Origin: Axinella damicornis
Lineage: Eukaryota; Porifera; Demospongiae; Axinellida; Axinellidae
Assembly: GCA_963931865.1 (NCBI GenBank)
Contig: OZ007512.1
Coordinates: 124,001 to 188,000 of the forward strand
Reading direction: 5' to 3'
DNA: 64,000 bases
The notes beneath the pieces are model-generated. The model did not search any database, had not been told where the DNA came from, and was given only the letters and a program-made list of their open reading frames with translations. This document shows, one piece after another, positions 1 to 11,120 of the stretch; within the stretch, counting starts at the first letter, position 1, and each line of letters begins with the position of its first letter. Position numbers and translations under genes: made by a program.

Positions 1-333
1 TGACAATAGCTCACGTTCCTCGGGACTGCAAGCGGGTCGGCCAGTCAGAGCGGGAAGGAATTGTTGGTGAATGGCATCTTCTAGGGGGCGTAGCAGCGGG
101 CTGATGCCCTGAACAGTGCGAAGAAGGTATGCCCACCGCCCAGCCAAGCCATGCGTAAAAGCGGCATATGCTGCATGGGGCTGAGATAGGGCGATGGTCG
201 AGAGGCGATAGATTTGCTCAGTCCATTCTTTCACCTTTTCTCCAACATACTCTTCAACAAATGAGGAAATTCCCAGGGCAGCTCCAAGGTGTCGTTTGCC
301 TCTCCTTGTGTCACTGGATGAGTGAGTATTCAT
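1..333 (-). mobile_element. C-terminal part of a retrotransposon reverse transcriptase ORF (partial)
   Basis: Read on the minus strand from 333 the frame is open to the window edge (111 codons). It contains KRHLGAALG, then SFVEEYVGEKVKEWTEQI, QPHAAYAAFTHGL and FLPALTGRP. I recognise this block order from the C-terminal part of reverse-transcriptase proteins that are very common in cnidarian and sponge genomes. The RT catalytic motifs would lie upstream (higher coordinates) but a stop lies nearby in frame, so this copy is probably 5'-truncated. The clade cannot be fixed from this piece. It is a mobile-element remnant rather than a host gene. Confidence 0.75.
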
Positions 334-505
334 TGTCCTGAATTAAGTACTATAGCTACGTAGCCGCAGTCTTGATAAGAGGATTCATGAGCAGCCATGC
401 AAACCCATAATCACTTTTGAAGATCTACTTGCAGGCTATAAATACGTTTGACACCCTATTAAGGGTGTAGAGCTTGCGCGGGCGCATTGCAAAAAGCGAC
501 GTACC

Positions 506-572
506 ACGTACGTACGTACGTACGCACGTACGTACGTACGTACGCACGTACGTACGTACGCACGTACCTACG
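506..572. repeat. ACGT microsatellite
   Basis: Tandem ACGT tetranucleotide array with periodic ACGC variants. The short ORF across it is only a by-product of the repeat. Confidence 0.9.
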
Positions 573-599
573 CATCCAGCACTGTGTCTCGGGCACTTC

Positions 600-780
600 G
601 GTGCCGAGACAAAAAGTTGACAAATGCATGCAACTTCATCACGAAGTAGGTTTTAGCACTTCCAATGACAGAGTGAGTGCTCGACTCTGCTGAACAAATC
701 GTCGTCGCCAATGGGAATACAAAAGTGATTAACTCTGCACCACCAAGGTGAGTTTCAGAGTTTCATACATCATCGTAGCG
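600..780 (-). repeat. Inverted copy of the 5'-flank module of the Pmp-like genes
   Basis: The segment around 640-775 is the reverse complement of 10850-10990 (same order: donor-like GGTGAGTTTCAG, the CCAATGGGAATAC segment, the ACAGAGTGAGTGCTCGACT segment). Part of it is also present in direct orientation at 4070-4140. It marks a rearranged edge of the duplicated gene-family block. Confidence 0.7.
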
Positions 781-787
781 CTACCAG

Positions 788-832
788 GGCCGGCGCGGCC
801 GGTACGGCCGGTACGGTTTTGGCCGTACCACT
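788..832. repeat. GC-rich short palindrome cluster
   Basis: Overlapping self-complementary stretches built on GGCCGGTACGGCC and GGTACGG...CCGTACC. This is probably the terminus of a small foldback element; no coding potential is seen. Confidence 0.5.
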
Positions 833-1510
833 TTTTAGTCGCCTAGGTAAGGCTCTGAGTGGACTGTTCATAGCTCGTGTCTCACGCCTTGTTGAGGTAC
901 GTGTCTTAGTCAGACAGTCTTCAGATCCAAGTGGTCGCGGTGATTTTTACGTAAAACAGTACAAAATACCATGAGTCATTCATGGGATCGATTTACGTGA
1001 CCATTCCCTTGAGTGACTCATGGGATCGATTTACGTCAATCACCCCTTGAGTGACTCATGGGATCGAATTCCGTCAGCGCGTTTGACGTAAAATGCTCCG
1101 ATGATAACTCAACGCGTAGTATTTATGTGGGATCGATTTACGTAAATTTCGTTTGCGAGTAAATTCCTACTATTCCCGTCTTTATGACTATGAATCTCAT
1201 TATATCGCCTCGCTGTAGGGTCAGCCACGCCTTCTGTTGAATTTGACGTAAAATGCTCCCATGATAACTCAATGCGAAGTATTTATGTGGGATCGATTTA
1301 CGTAAATTTTGTTTGCGAGTAAGTTCCTACTATTCCCGTCTTTATGACTATGAATCTCATTATATCGCCTCACTGTATGTCAGCCCCGCCTTCTGTTGAG
1401 TTTGACGTTATGGCTATGAATATCAATAGAATGATTATACGCTTGCTGGCCCCATTAGCTTATGAATATCAATTAATAGAATGATTATATGCTTGCTGGC
1501 CCTATTAACA

Positions 1511-1991
1511 TTTTTTTTTTTTTTTGAGGAACAAAATATCTTTTTATTAAAAGTACAAAACAAGAACATACACTTCACATAAGTACACACAAGAACAGAA
1601 GGTTATGGATCAGAAAGTACATAAGTCAACTAACCGGAAAGTATATGTTGGGTGTCCAGCACCTAGCTATAAACAGAGTACAAGACAAAATTGAGCATAA
1701 ACACAACAATAATACGAATATATAAAAATAATAAATACAGCAGGGAGATACTAAAAAAAGGATGGTTTCAAGGTGAGCACTTTGACCAGTCCTCCAACAC
1801 GGCTTGAACCCTTCAGTGACGCTGCTTAACTGGCGGAAGGCTAACAATGCTGTGTGCACACCAAAGCCCATACACAGGCCGTACACACAGACATTTACCC
1901 CACCAGAAAAACAAACGCCACTTCTGGGGATCGAACCTGCGGCACCACCGCCTAGCTGGGCTCCCAGTCAAGATGTTATCCCACTACGCCA
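1511..1991 (-). repeat. tRNA-derived SINE-like segment with poly(A), copy 1
   Basis: On the minus strand: A-box-like TGGCGTAGTGG (1981-1991), B-box GGTTCGATCCC (1927-1937), a body with an AATAAA signal, and a terminal A-run (about 1511-1525 as T on the plus strand). This is the classic layout of a Pol III SINE, nested in the foldback element. Its counterpart is at 21335-21816. Confidence 0.7.
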
Positions 1992-2172
1992 ATATTATCA
2001 TTATTATTATAATTATCATTGCAGACACTCCAAGCAAGGACAGGAAGGACGGTTGCCCCTCGTTATTTTTATCATTATTATTATTGCAGACACACCAAGA
2101 AAGGTGCAGCAAGGACAGAAAATAAAAACTAAGCAGTTACATGCACTGGTACCTAATATAATATTATAAGTT

Positions 2173-2620
2173 CTGAAATTGGGAAGAATTAATCGCTCTA
2201 ATTAAGCATAACTTACATGATAACTTTGACGAAGATGCCAAGTTTGTAGCTAGTGAATGCAACTGGACGACAGCCAAACATTGGGCAAAGTGGTGGATGC
2301 GTCCAGAATATTTACAAATGCTCCACAAAGATTTTACCCATATGGTTGATGATGTGTGGTCCAGATGTCCTGCTGATACAAATGCAGTTGAGAGAAAAAA
2401 CAGGGACTCGAAGGACTGCATCCCAGTGTCCATTCAACAAGCAATCATAAACTTGTATAAACTAGACAAGTCATACATTGCTAAATATCTTGCAGCTGCC
2501 AGTGGTAGTGTGATTTCATACAACAGCAGGTCTACTTCTGCAAAGGTCTCAGCCGCTGAATCACGAAAGAAGCAAAGACAGAAATCTATTTACGTCAAAT
2601 TCAACAGAAGGCGTGGCTGA
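2173..2620 (+). pseudogene. C-terminal fragment of a transposase-like ORF inside foldback copy 1
   Basis: The frame opens after a TGA near 2170 and runs to the stop at 2618-2620. It reads through CNWTTAKHWAKWWMRPEYL, then CPADTNAVERKNRDSK, and ends inside the element's inverted arm. The WWxRPxxL...TNAVExxN arrangement resembles the C-terminal part of transposase-like proteins that recur in sponge and cnidarian repeats. I cannot assign a superfamily. The upstream catalytic part is missing, so it is a captured or deleted fragment. The same fragment lies on the minus strand at 20706-21153 in copy 2. Confidence 0.6.
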
Positions 2621-3070
2621 CCCTACAGCGAGGCGATATAATGAGATTCATAGTCATAAAGACGGGAATAGTAGGAATTTACTCGCAAACGAAATTTACG
2701 TAAATCGATCCCACATAAATACTTCGCGTTGAGTTATCATGGGAGCATTTTACGTCAAATTCAACAGAAGGCGTGGCTGACCCTACAGCGAGGCGATATA
2801 ATGAGATTCATAGTCATAAAGACGGGAATAGTAGGAATTTACTCGCAAACGAAAATTTACGTAAATCGATCCCACATAAATACTACGCGTTGAGTTATCA
2901 TCGGAGCATTTTACGTCAAACGCGCTGACGGAATTCGATCCCATGAGTCACTCAAGGGGTGATTGACGTAAATCGATCCCATGAGTCACTCAAGGGAATG
3001 GTCACGTAAATCGATCCCATGAATGACTCATGGTATTTTATACTGTTTTACGTAACTTTCTATTCGACGG

Positions 3071-3864
3071 TTTACCCCAGAGCTCTCCAGAAATACTGTC
3101 GTTGCTATCTTGGACCGCCCATACAGGAGCAAACTGGGGAAAGCAGCTGTATCTCAGGTATGGTGCAACGTATAAACACGGGATTTGCGCCATTACCACC
3201 TAACTTTCAACTCAAACTGCGATGGGTCTGTAGTATCGACTGAAGGTCCCGCCCACTTCCGGTAATATACTCGTTCGGCGCTAGCGCGTCCGATTTTACA
3301 TGTCGTCCGATAATCAGTTGCTTACTCTATCTGTCACAGTTGAGTAAATTTTCAGTTCTGGTACAGATCTGCATTCAGATCTGTACCAGAACAGGAAGTC
3401 AACAGTACTGTATCAGATATGATTATTTTTGGCTGTGTATAAGCACGTGAACCGTACACGCGCGCCCCTTATGCGGTCACTTTGTGTGCTTAATACGATC
3501 GAGATGGCTGATATTCCGTCTGTAGCGTCTTTGACGAGGACCTAGCTACCTAGCGTGAGCTCCTTTCGATGCTATCATTCCCTCCCTCCAACTTACGCAA
3601 CAGCCGTTGTGCTGTTGTCGAGAGCGGCGAATGTTGATTGCATCCGGCGATACTTTCTCCGAATCTTGGCCTGCTACACTGGTAGGAGAGCTACCTGGAC
3701 TAGAAGAAGTACTTGGGCTAGAGATCGCTTGGATGGCGTTTCTGTACCGACATCGGTAGCACTCATCTTCCTTGCCCAATGAATAAGTTCCGTTGAACGT
3801 CCGTAACCGAACCGTGCACGCAATTTCACGTGCTTAACCTTCGGCGGCACGATGCGCCCTTGCA
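3071..3864. other. Intergenic; contains one arm of an inverted duplication and a perfect hairpin
   Basis: No gene recognised. 3222-3335 is the reverse complement of 22405-22515 (spanning the GGCGCTAGCGC core). Short overlapping ORFs at 3546-3779 are not supported by any recognised motif or splice structure. Confidence 0.6.
3356..3391. repeat. Perfect 16-bp-arm hairpin
   Basis: TTCTGGTACAGATCTG, then a CATT loop, then the exact complement. Related CAGATCTG/GATTCAG motifs recur at 23085-23230 and 25370-25560, suggesting a dispersed palindromic repeat. Confidence 0.85.
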
Positions 3865-6800
3865 ACTACTGTGCACAATTGCAAGCTATAGCTAGATCAG
3901 CTTCAACTCATCCCAAACCTTCAAAGCTGCTGATACTATTGTGTGTATGTAAACTCCTGATTGCTGTGACGTGTTGCTCTACTGTTGCTGCTGTGCAAGT
4001 TCCAAAGAGAGGGAAACCACATAGCTAGGTGAGTGACATGAAGCTAACGTATCTCCAACCCTAGCTGTACGACGATGATTTGTTCAGCATAGTCGAGCAC
4101 TCACTCTGTCATTGGAAATGCTAAATCTCACTTCGTGATAACGTTGTAGCTATGCATTTGTCAACTTTATATTTTGAGTGGAAAGATGATTCCCAAAATG
4201 GGAGCACCTCCATTTGTGCAACCACATCATTAAGATTTGTCGCTGCGACTGCACAAAATGTACTTATGCATGCACTGCAAAACACTGGTTTTAACCAAGA
4301 ATTTGGTAACCTCAGTTTAGCTATCGATATGAGTCACAACCAGTACAATGTGTCGCTTCCACAGTGCATTGTACTGTCAAACCTTGCAGCTGTGAGTTGT
4401 GTTTATCACAAGGACACGTGCACATTACTTTGAGGTAGCTAACAATACAGTTTGTCATACATTGTCAATACATACAATGGGTATGATCACTGCGGCAGAT
4501 GCATCCCATGACTAGCTATATACGAGCTACAACTGACTGAACTAAATTTGGTTAAAACAACCATGGTGTTTGTGCAGTGTGCATCCATGAAGTTTTGCTA
4601 GCCCATACATGCACCTTATAGCTAGCTAGATTGGTATGTGCACATACAGAGTGCTCATAGCCAACTGTTTTTCATGTTTAATTGAAGTGCTGCTTTCTGT
4701 ACACCCTACAGCTGCGTATGAGGTATGGCTGGGCCACCACAGCTATGGTGCACCGTCAGAACAACTCTGCTACCTCTCATGGTCGTTTTGACCACCTGCT
4801 ATGGCCACACCATACGATACGTCAAGCCCACTCCTGACACACCATGTCCTGCTGACCCCTGCCTCACTCTCTCCGAGTACGCACAACAACCTCACAACTA
4901 CCTCACCTCCAACACCACGCTGCTACTCCTGCCTGGGGACCACACCCTCAGTGTGAACTTTACAGTGGAGAATGTCAGTGAGTTTGAGATTCACGCATCA
5001 TCATCCTCACCTCATGCTGTGAAGATCATCTGCCAACAATTGGTTGGCTTTACATTTAGAAACATATCACACATGACACTGCATGGCTTGACCTTTACCT
5101 CTTGTAGCAAGGGAGCAACTTATTCCTTTCAAGGTTACCTAATCCCGACTGCATATGGAGTGTCAGTTCATTCGGGACAAGACACTGAGATTGCCAACTG
5201 CTCATTCCAGGACAATATTGGTACTGCTCTGGGCGTGTTCTACAGTAGCCTGGTCCTGAGAGGAAGCAACAGCTTCTCCAACAACTGTGAAAAATGCTCC
5301 AACAATATTATTGCAGGTGGAATGCTCACCACCACAACCCCCTCGGTCGTGAACGTGGGGGGAGGATTCATTGCATTGTTCAGTACTCTTAACTTTATTG
5401 GTAGTAGCACTTTCACGAACAACTCAGCCGACTTCGGTGGAGGATTCTTTGCACAAGACAGTACTCTTAACTTTACCGGTAGTAGCACTTTCACGAACAA
5501 CTCAGCTGACTTCGGTGGAGGATTCTTTGCACAAGACAGTACTCTTAACTTTACCGGTAGTAGCACTTTCACGAACAACTCAGCTGATAATGGCGGAGGA
5601 TTCATTGCAAGCGACAGTACTCTTAACTTTACCGGTAGTAGCACTTTCATGAACAACTCAGCTGATAATGGCGGAGGATTCATTGCAAACGACAGTACTC
5701 TTAACTTTACCGGTAGTAGCACATTCATGAACAACTCAGCTGACTTCGGTGGAGGATTCTTAGCAAACTACAGTACTCTTAACTTTACTGGTAGTAGCAC
5801 TTTCATGGACAACTCCGCGGCTGATGGTGGTGGAGGATTCTATGCACCCGACAGTACTCTTAACTTTACTGGCAGTAGCACTTTCACGAACAATTCAGCT
5901 GTCTTTGGTGGAGGATTCTTTGCAGTGTTCAGTACTCTTAACTTTATTGGTAGTAGCACTTTCACGAACAATTCAGCAGGACTCTATGGTGGAGGATTCT
6001 ATGCAGGAGGAAGTATTCTGTATTTTGCTGGGAATAGTACAACTCAGAACACTGAGCTGTATAGTGGAGGTTGCAGTGCAGTCTTCACGGGTAATCGGGC
6101 GTTGATCCATGGTGGAGCAGTGTACACAGAAGACAGTATTTTATGTTTTGAAGGATGTAACATCTTTAGTGGCAACTCAGCGCTGTACTTCGGAGGAGGC
6201 GTTTACTCCACTAACAGCACTCTGAAGTTCGACGGAAACACATATTTCAGATCAAACTCAGGCCATCTGCAAGGTGGAGGGGTCTATGCGCAGGGAACAA
6301 ACCTCTATTTCAGTGGGATCAGCAGCTTCACAGCAAACACTGCTGCAAGGGGTGGGGGAGAGTACCTGACAAGTTCACTGAATTACTTTTCTCGTCGTGC
6401 AAATATTATTTTTGACAGGAACAATGCAACAGAGTTTGGAGGAGCAGTGTATGTGGATGATTCTGACCCAACCTCTTATTGCTTTCCTGATCTTACCCGA
6501 ACGTGTTTCTTTAAAATTGCTGGAGTGTATCACTACCTGATCCTTAATGATCTGCAAAATCTCCAACCATTTCTTGATATTCACCTACATTTCTACAACA
6601 ACTATGCACAGATAGCAGGCAGTTCAGTGTATGGTGGTGCAATATACAGTTGTTCCACTGAAGTTTGCTTCACTCTCATAGGATGTCAAAACCTACCTAC
6701 TCCAACCGTCAGTGTACTACACTTGGAACTGGAGCCAAACGACAGCATTTCTTCTGATCCATTCGAAGTGTTACTGTGTGAAGATGGCAACTCAATTGGC

Positions 6801-9330
6801 AACACCATAAATCCAGAGCTGGTTAGACAAGTGCATCCAGGTGAACTCCTCCATTTTCCTGTAGTTGCATCCGGCCAGGGGGAGGAAACTATTCCAGCTG
6901 TGATCAGAGCATTCTTCAATGACACATCTGGAAATACCTCACTGGCTCAATTCCAAGGTACTCAAACAGTGAAGAAAACCTGCACAGAACTTTATTACCA
7001 AGTGCATTCATCAGCTGCTTACCACAACAAGACATTAGTACTCTATGCAGACGGTCCATGTTCAACTGATGGTCGACTTCTAAATGTCTCTTTACAGTTC
7101 CTTCCCTGCGCCCCTGGGTTTAGCTTGAATTTGTCTGAGAGGGTCTGTGAGTGTGAACCGAGGCTTCAGAAGTACACCACCAGGTGTAATATCACAGAAA
7201 GAACAATAACACGTGAGGGAGATTACTGGGTGGGATATGACAATAGCTCTCAAGCACTGATTCTCCATTCACACTGTCCATTTGACTACTGCAAGCTAGC
7301 CACAGACCAAACTAGTTTCCCTCTCAACAATACGGACTTGCAGTGTGTAAACAACAGGTCAGGTGTCTTATGTGGACAGTGCAAACCAGGTCTTAGCCTT
7401 GCTCTTGGTAGCTCCAAATGCACACAATGTTCCAACCTGTACATGTTGCTGGTTATTCCATTTGCTCTGGCTGGGATTGGTTTAGTCCTTCTACTACTAA
7501 TTCTCAAGCTCACAGTTGCAGCTGGAACCATCAACGGTCTGATCTTCTATGCCAATATTGTCACAGTCAATCGTGCAATCTTCTTCCCACCCAACCAAAC
7601 CAACATTCTGACAGTCTTCATAGCGTGGCTTAACCTGGACTTGGGCATTGAGACTTGCCTCTTCGATGGATTGGATGCATATGCTAAAACATGGCTGCAG
7701 TTCATCTTTCCTTTATACATAGGGAGCTTAGTGGGCCTGATAATTATTGTTAGTGACTACTCATCGAAGATGGCGAGATTGTTTGGCTCCAATCCAGTTG
7801 CAGTTCTGGCAACCCTCTTCCTCCTCTCCTATGCAAAGCTCCTTCGTACCATCATTGCTGCATTGTTCTTCACTTTCCTGGACTATCCCAATGAGGTGCA
7901 GGTTGCTGTGTGGCTGCATGATGGGAACATTAAGTACCTTCACGGCAAACACATTGTCCTCTTTCTCGTTGCTTCACTGACACTTCTGCTGTTGTTTCTT
8001 CCCTACACCCTCCTCCTCACCGTGGGACAGTGGCTGCAGGCAAAGTCCAATCGAAGGCTCTTCTATTGGATCAACAAGCCCAGAATAAAACCATTCCTGG
8101 ATGCCTACCAAGCACCGTACAAAGATCAGCATCGGTACTGGACTGGACTGATGCTTTTTCTTCGCTCTGCTCTCTTTCTTGTGTTTGCCTTCAACACTCA
8201 AGCTGATCCCAGTCTCAACCTTCTTGCTATCTCTTCAGTAGTGTTTGGACTTATTGTAGTGAAACAATACACTGGTGTAGTGTACATGAAGTTGTACGTT
8301 GATGTTCTTGAAGTCTCTTTCATCGTCAATCTTGGAATTCTGTCCATAGCCACCTACTATGTGAAACTTGCTGTAGTACCAGTTAGCCAGGCAGCTGTTA
8401 CATACGCCTCAGTTGGTGTAGCATTCACCACCTTTGTTGGGGTCCTTCTCTACCACACTTACCAGCAAGTGTGGCCCAAACTGCAGCAGAAACTTCAGCA
8501 GTTACGTCATCACGAGGAGAGGGAGAGGGCCAATGACAGCAGTTTAGAGGAGGACGTGACGGTGAATCATGACGCTCACTGCTCGCTCGCTCCCACTATG
8601 ACCATCATTGAGCTACCCGACATTGCTGACAGAGACAGCAACAGCCGTCCACTGAAGGATCAGCCTCCCATCAAGACAACTACCTTCACTGAACTTAGGG
8701 AGCCGCTTGATTTGATTGACACAAATGATCCGTGAAACTGAACAGTGCACGACTGTGTGTTCAACATGATTATACAGAATGTTAGATGCAACCTTTGACT
8801 AGCTTGGGCTTTGAGTGCATACCTACACTGCAGACATAATTGAATTATTGTTTGTTGAGCTTTGTTGTTGAAGTGATATTATTGTATTATTTGTTACATT
8901 AATTTCTCTCTCTCATAATACCGTGCTGAGTGATAACTGTTTCCTTCTGTTGTTGTACTATTAGCGTTGTCAAGCTTTGTTGTAGTTGGCTGTCACTGTG
9001 TTTATCAATTACAAATTTTTGTCATTAGTAATTGATGCTGATGGGGTCTTCACCATGAAAGTTTGTGCCCCCTGCGGCATGGAGTTAGCCATGGAAAGAT
9101 GAAGGAGGTTAGCGAGAAGCCACAGAGATGGTAGTCATGCACTGTTAACTTTGTGTAGGCTAGTGCATACCATTTTGTATGGGGCAACATAATATTATAT
9201 AGCCTGCAATGTCACACTGTCAAAGGAAGGTGAGTATATCTAGCTATAGCAAAGCCGGCAGTTGTAATGTAGCTACATGTCAAACTGTATGCACGATATA
9301 GTGTGGTTAGCAAGTTGATTTTACACACAG
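3865..9330 (+). repeat. Segmental duplication, unit A
   Basis: Non-coding and coding sequence here is repeated in the same order in unit B (10546-17535): the 5' flank with a conserved donor (CTAG then GTGAGTGACATGAAG, 4025-4043), the coding exon, and the 3' flank around 8920-9300, which matches 17175-17530. The homology extends well beyond the coding region, so this is a genomic duplication rather than retroposition. Confidence 0.85.
4725..8735 (+). CDS. Pmp-like-repeat, multi-membrane-span protein, paralogue 1 (1336 aa)
   Basis: The coding part lies in one exon. A likely acceptor (CCTACAG at 4705-4711) sits just upstream, so a non-coding first exon ending at 4028 is likely; the ATG follows at 4725. 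Order: signal peptide (about 1-28); beta-helix-like region (to about 210); 8 near-identical units of about 26 residues, STLNFTGSSTFTNNSA plus GGGF (about 219-427), like the FxxN and GGA/G motifs of chlamydial Pmp adhesins; divergent repeats to about 560; a Cys-rich stalk (about 790-905) with CPFDYC and CGQCKPGLSL; about 8 membrane segments (about 906-1260); a polar tail. N-glycosylation sites are numerous. A large N-glycosylated ectodomain on a polytopic base suggests a surface receptor, adhesin or channel-like role (inference); the membrane part belongs to no family I can name firmly. Confidence 0.88.
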   Translation: MAGPPQLWCTVRTTLLPLMVVLTTCYGHTIRYVKPTPDTPCPADPCLTLSEYAQQPHNYLTSNTTLLLLPGDHTLSVNFTVENVSEFEIHASSSSPHAVKIICQQLVGFTFRNISHMTLHGLTFTSCSKGATYSFQGYLIPTAYGVSVHSGQDTEIANCSFQDNIGTALGVFYSSLVLRGSNSFSNNCEKCSNNIIAGGMLTTTTPSVVNVGGGFIALFSTLNFIGSSTFTNNSADFGGGFFAQDSTLNFTGSSTFTNNSADFGGGFFAQDSTLNFTGSSTFTNNSADNGGGFIASDSTLNFTGSSTFMNNSADNGGGFIANDSTLNFTGSSTFMNNSADFGGGFLANYSTLNFTGSSTFMDNSAADGGGGFYAPDSTLNFTGSSTFTNNSAVFGGGFFAVFSTLNFIGSSTFTNNSAGLYGGGFYAGGSILYFAGNSTTQNTELYSGGCSAVFTGNRALIHGGAVYTEDSILCFEGCNIFSGNSALYFGGGVYSTNSTLKFDGNTYFRSNSGHLQGGGVYAQGTNLYFSGISSFTANTAARGGGEYLTSSLNYFSRRANIIFDRNNATEFGGAVYVDDSDPTSYCFPDLTRTCFFKIAGVYHYLILNDLQNLQPFLDIHLHFYNNYAQIAGSSVYGGAIYSCSTEVCFTLIGCQNLPTPTVSVLHLELEPNDSISSDPFEVLLCEDGNSIGNTINPELVRQVHPGELLHFPVVASGQGEETIPAVIRAFFNDTSGNTSLAQFQGTQTVKKTCTELYYQVHSSAAYHNKTLVLYADGPCSTDGRLLNVSLQFLPCAPGFSLNLSERVCECEPRLQKYTTRCNITERTITREGDYWVGYDNSSQALILHSHCPFDYCKLATDQTSFPLNNTDLQCVNNRSGVLCGQCKPGLSLALGSSKCTQCSNLYMLLVIPFALAGIGLVLLLLILKLTVAAGTINGLIFYANIVTVNRAIFFPPNQTNILTVFIAWLNLDLGIETCLFDGLDAYAKTWLQFIFPLYIGSLVGLIIIVSDYSSKMARLFGSNPVAVLATLFLLSYAKLLRTIIAALFFTFLDYPNEVQVAVWLHDGNIKYLHGKHIVLFLVASLTLLLLFLPYTLLLTVGQWLQAKSNRRLFYWINKPRIKPFLDAYQAPYKDQHRYWTGLMLFLRSALFLVFAFNTQADPSLNLLAISSVVFGLIVVKQYTGVVYMKLYVDVLEVSFIVNLGILSIATYYVKLAVVPVSQAAVTYASVGVAFTTFVGVLLYHTYQQVWPKLQQKLQQLRHHEERERANDSSLEEDVTVNHDAHCSLAPTMTIIELPDIADRDSNSRPLKDQPPIKTTTFTELREPLDLIDTNDP

Positions 9331-9924
9331 TAATGAAAACAGCTGGCCATGGACTTTGTATTTCTGTCATGTCCATACTTATTTTGTTGTTCTATTCTGT
9401 TTGCACATGGTTATGGAATGATCAGAATGCATTTTGTGGTATCTGGTTAAAATCCTGGGTAGTTGTAAATTCGGTTGCCTAAGTTGCAATTTTGAATTGC
9501 AATTTTGTGATTTTGTGAGTTGCACATGTACCAGCAATATATAGCTACCTGGTGCTGCAGGTCGCATGCACAAACCCGGTACAAAACGTATTGGATACCA
9601 TGCAGAGTGCAGTAACATTCATCATATTGATGCCATCTGGGTGCAAAATTCACATGATGACGCTATTGGTCAGGAAAATATTCATGCACAATTGGAATTT
9701 AAGTTACTATAAATTCACAGATCTTGGCTAGCTAGTTGTGGTCTGCGGGACTCATAGCTACTTGTGTTATACTGGATAAACAACTTTTAAGTGACAAAAG
9801 GCAGGGGGATGAGTCATCACAAATGAGGCAACCCACTTTGGGTTGAATCAACCCTCTATTTCTTGCAGTGATGTGCATTCACTAAACGTTTGAGGAATTA
9901 GGGGGTGCTTATTTGGATGGCAGG
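9331..9924. other. Intergenic, AT-rich
   Basis: Nothing gene-like seen. Short ORFs on the minus strand (9379-9653) are low-complexity chance frames. Confidence 0.5.
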
Positions 9925-10545
9925 ATTGGGCAGGAAGCAAAATTACTACTTAGCTATTTGAACTAGGAAGGGAAACCAGAAAAGCTGGAGAAAAACTCTT
10001 CCTAGGTGCAACTGGTGGGACTCGAACCTGTGGCCTCTAAGATGATGTGCATTACAACGATTTAATGAACAATACTGTCAATGGTATAGTCACTGTCTAA
10101 GTGCACGGGAGTGTATTATATAGCTATGAGTGTGCCTGTCTAAAGCTCAAGTGTTGTGTGAGCTCTCGGACTGCCGGTTCGACACTGTCCTTGCAACAGG
10201 AATCAACTTTTGTTAAAGACTTCCATTTCCTCTGTCAGGCGTGTTTCCTCTCCTTCCAGGTAAGTACTGTGGCGTGTAGCCAAGTCGGATTACTGTAACA
10301 AGACTAGTACTGTAACTCATTGATGGTAGAGTAGTACTCTACAGTCCATGCATGCTCACTGTGGAAACTACATTGTTGAAGTAATTAACGTCTGTCCTCC
10401 CACAACCTGCTTGCAGCTGTGAGTTGTGAGTAGTACGTGCTCTAACCAAACTTACACTTGGTTAAAACAAACCACACCGTCATATTCACAGTGATTGCTC
10501 ACTTGTGGACATCAGCTTGTATATAGACTTGAAGTTCAAACTACT
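9925..10545 (+). repeat. Inverted duplication arm (partner 25670-26345)
   Basis: The reverse complement of this segment matches 25670-26345 along its length, including a SINE-like B box (GGTTCGAGTCC read on the minus strand near 10022), TCGGACTGCCGGTTCGACAC, CTCTCCTTCCAGGTAAGTAC and the segment around CACAGTGATTGCTCAC. The GGTAAGTA donor-like site at 10259 could mark a decayed exon, but no protein is recognisable. Confidence 0.75.
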
Positions 10546-11120
10546 GTTCACAATTGCAAACTAGTATAGTAGCTAGATCAACTTCAAGCCCTCAAAGCTG
10601 CTGATACTATTGTGTGTGTGTAAACTCCTGATTGCTGTGAGTCAAAGTGCTGCTCTACTGTTGCTGCTGTGCAAGTTCCAAAGAGAAGGAAACCTCATAG
10701 CTAGGTGAGTGACATGAAGCTGTATCTCCAAGCCTAGCTGTACCATTTGGAAAACAAGTTAGTGGTTTACTTCCAGGAAGCAGGCCAAATGGAAGCTAAG
10801 GCCAGGGCCAATGCTGAATGCTGCGTGCGTATGAAGATTCTACGCAATCGTACTATGATGTATGAAACTCTGAAACTCACCTTGGTGGTGCAGAGTTCTT
10901 TTGTATTCCCATTGGCGACGATGATTTGTTCAGCATAGTCGAGCACTCACTCTGTCATTGGAAGTGCTAAAACTCACTTCGTGATGACGTTGTATGCATT
11001 TGTCAACTTTTTATTTTGAGTGGAAAGACGATTCCCAAAATGGGAGCACCTCCTTTTCCGCAACCCTGTCATTAAAATAGATTCAGATTCAGATTTGTCG
11101 CTGTAACTGCCCGAAATGTA

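Larger units (their letters stand above)
933..3070 (+). mobile_element. 2138-bp foldback (TIR) transposon, copy 1
   Basis: Long inverted arms of roughly 470 bp (about 933-1435 and 2597-3070) are each built of tandem subrepeats carrying GGGATCGATTTACGT and its complement, plus a duplicated block of about 150 bp. The outer ends are GGTCGCGGTGATTTTTACG and CGTAACTTTCTATTCGACGG. The interior holds a tRNA-derived, poly(A)-tailed segment (minus strand) and a fragment of a transposase-like ORF. A second copy of exactly the same length lies inverted at 20256-22393 and a 241-bp solo end at 22786-23026. No complete transposase is present, so the element is non-autonomous. No convincing target-site duplication was found. 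Confidence 0.9.

Noticed and set aside
5240..5734. Minus-strand 164-aa ORF
   Set aside because: Shadow of the Pmp-like repeats of the plus-strand gene.
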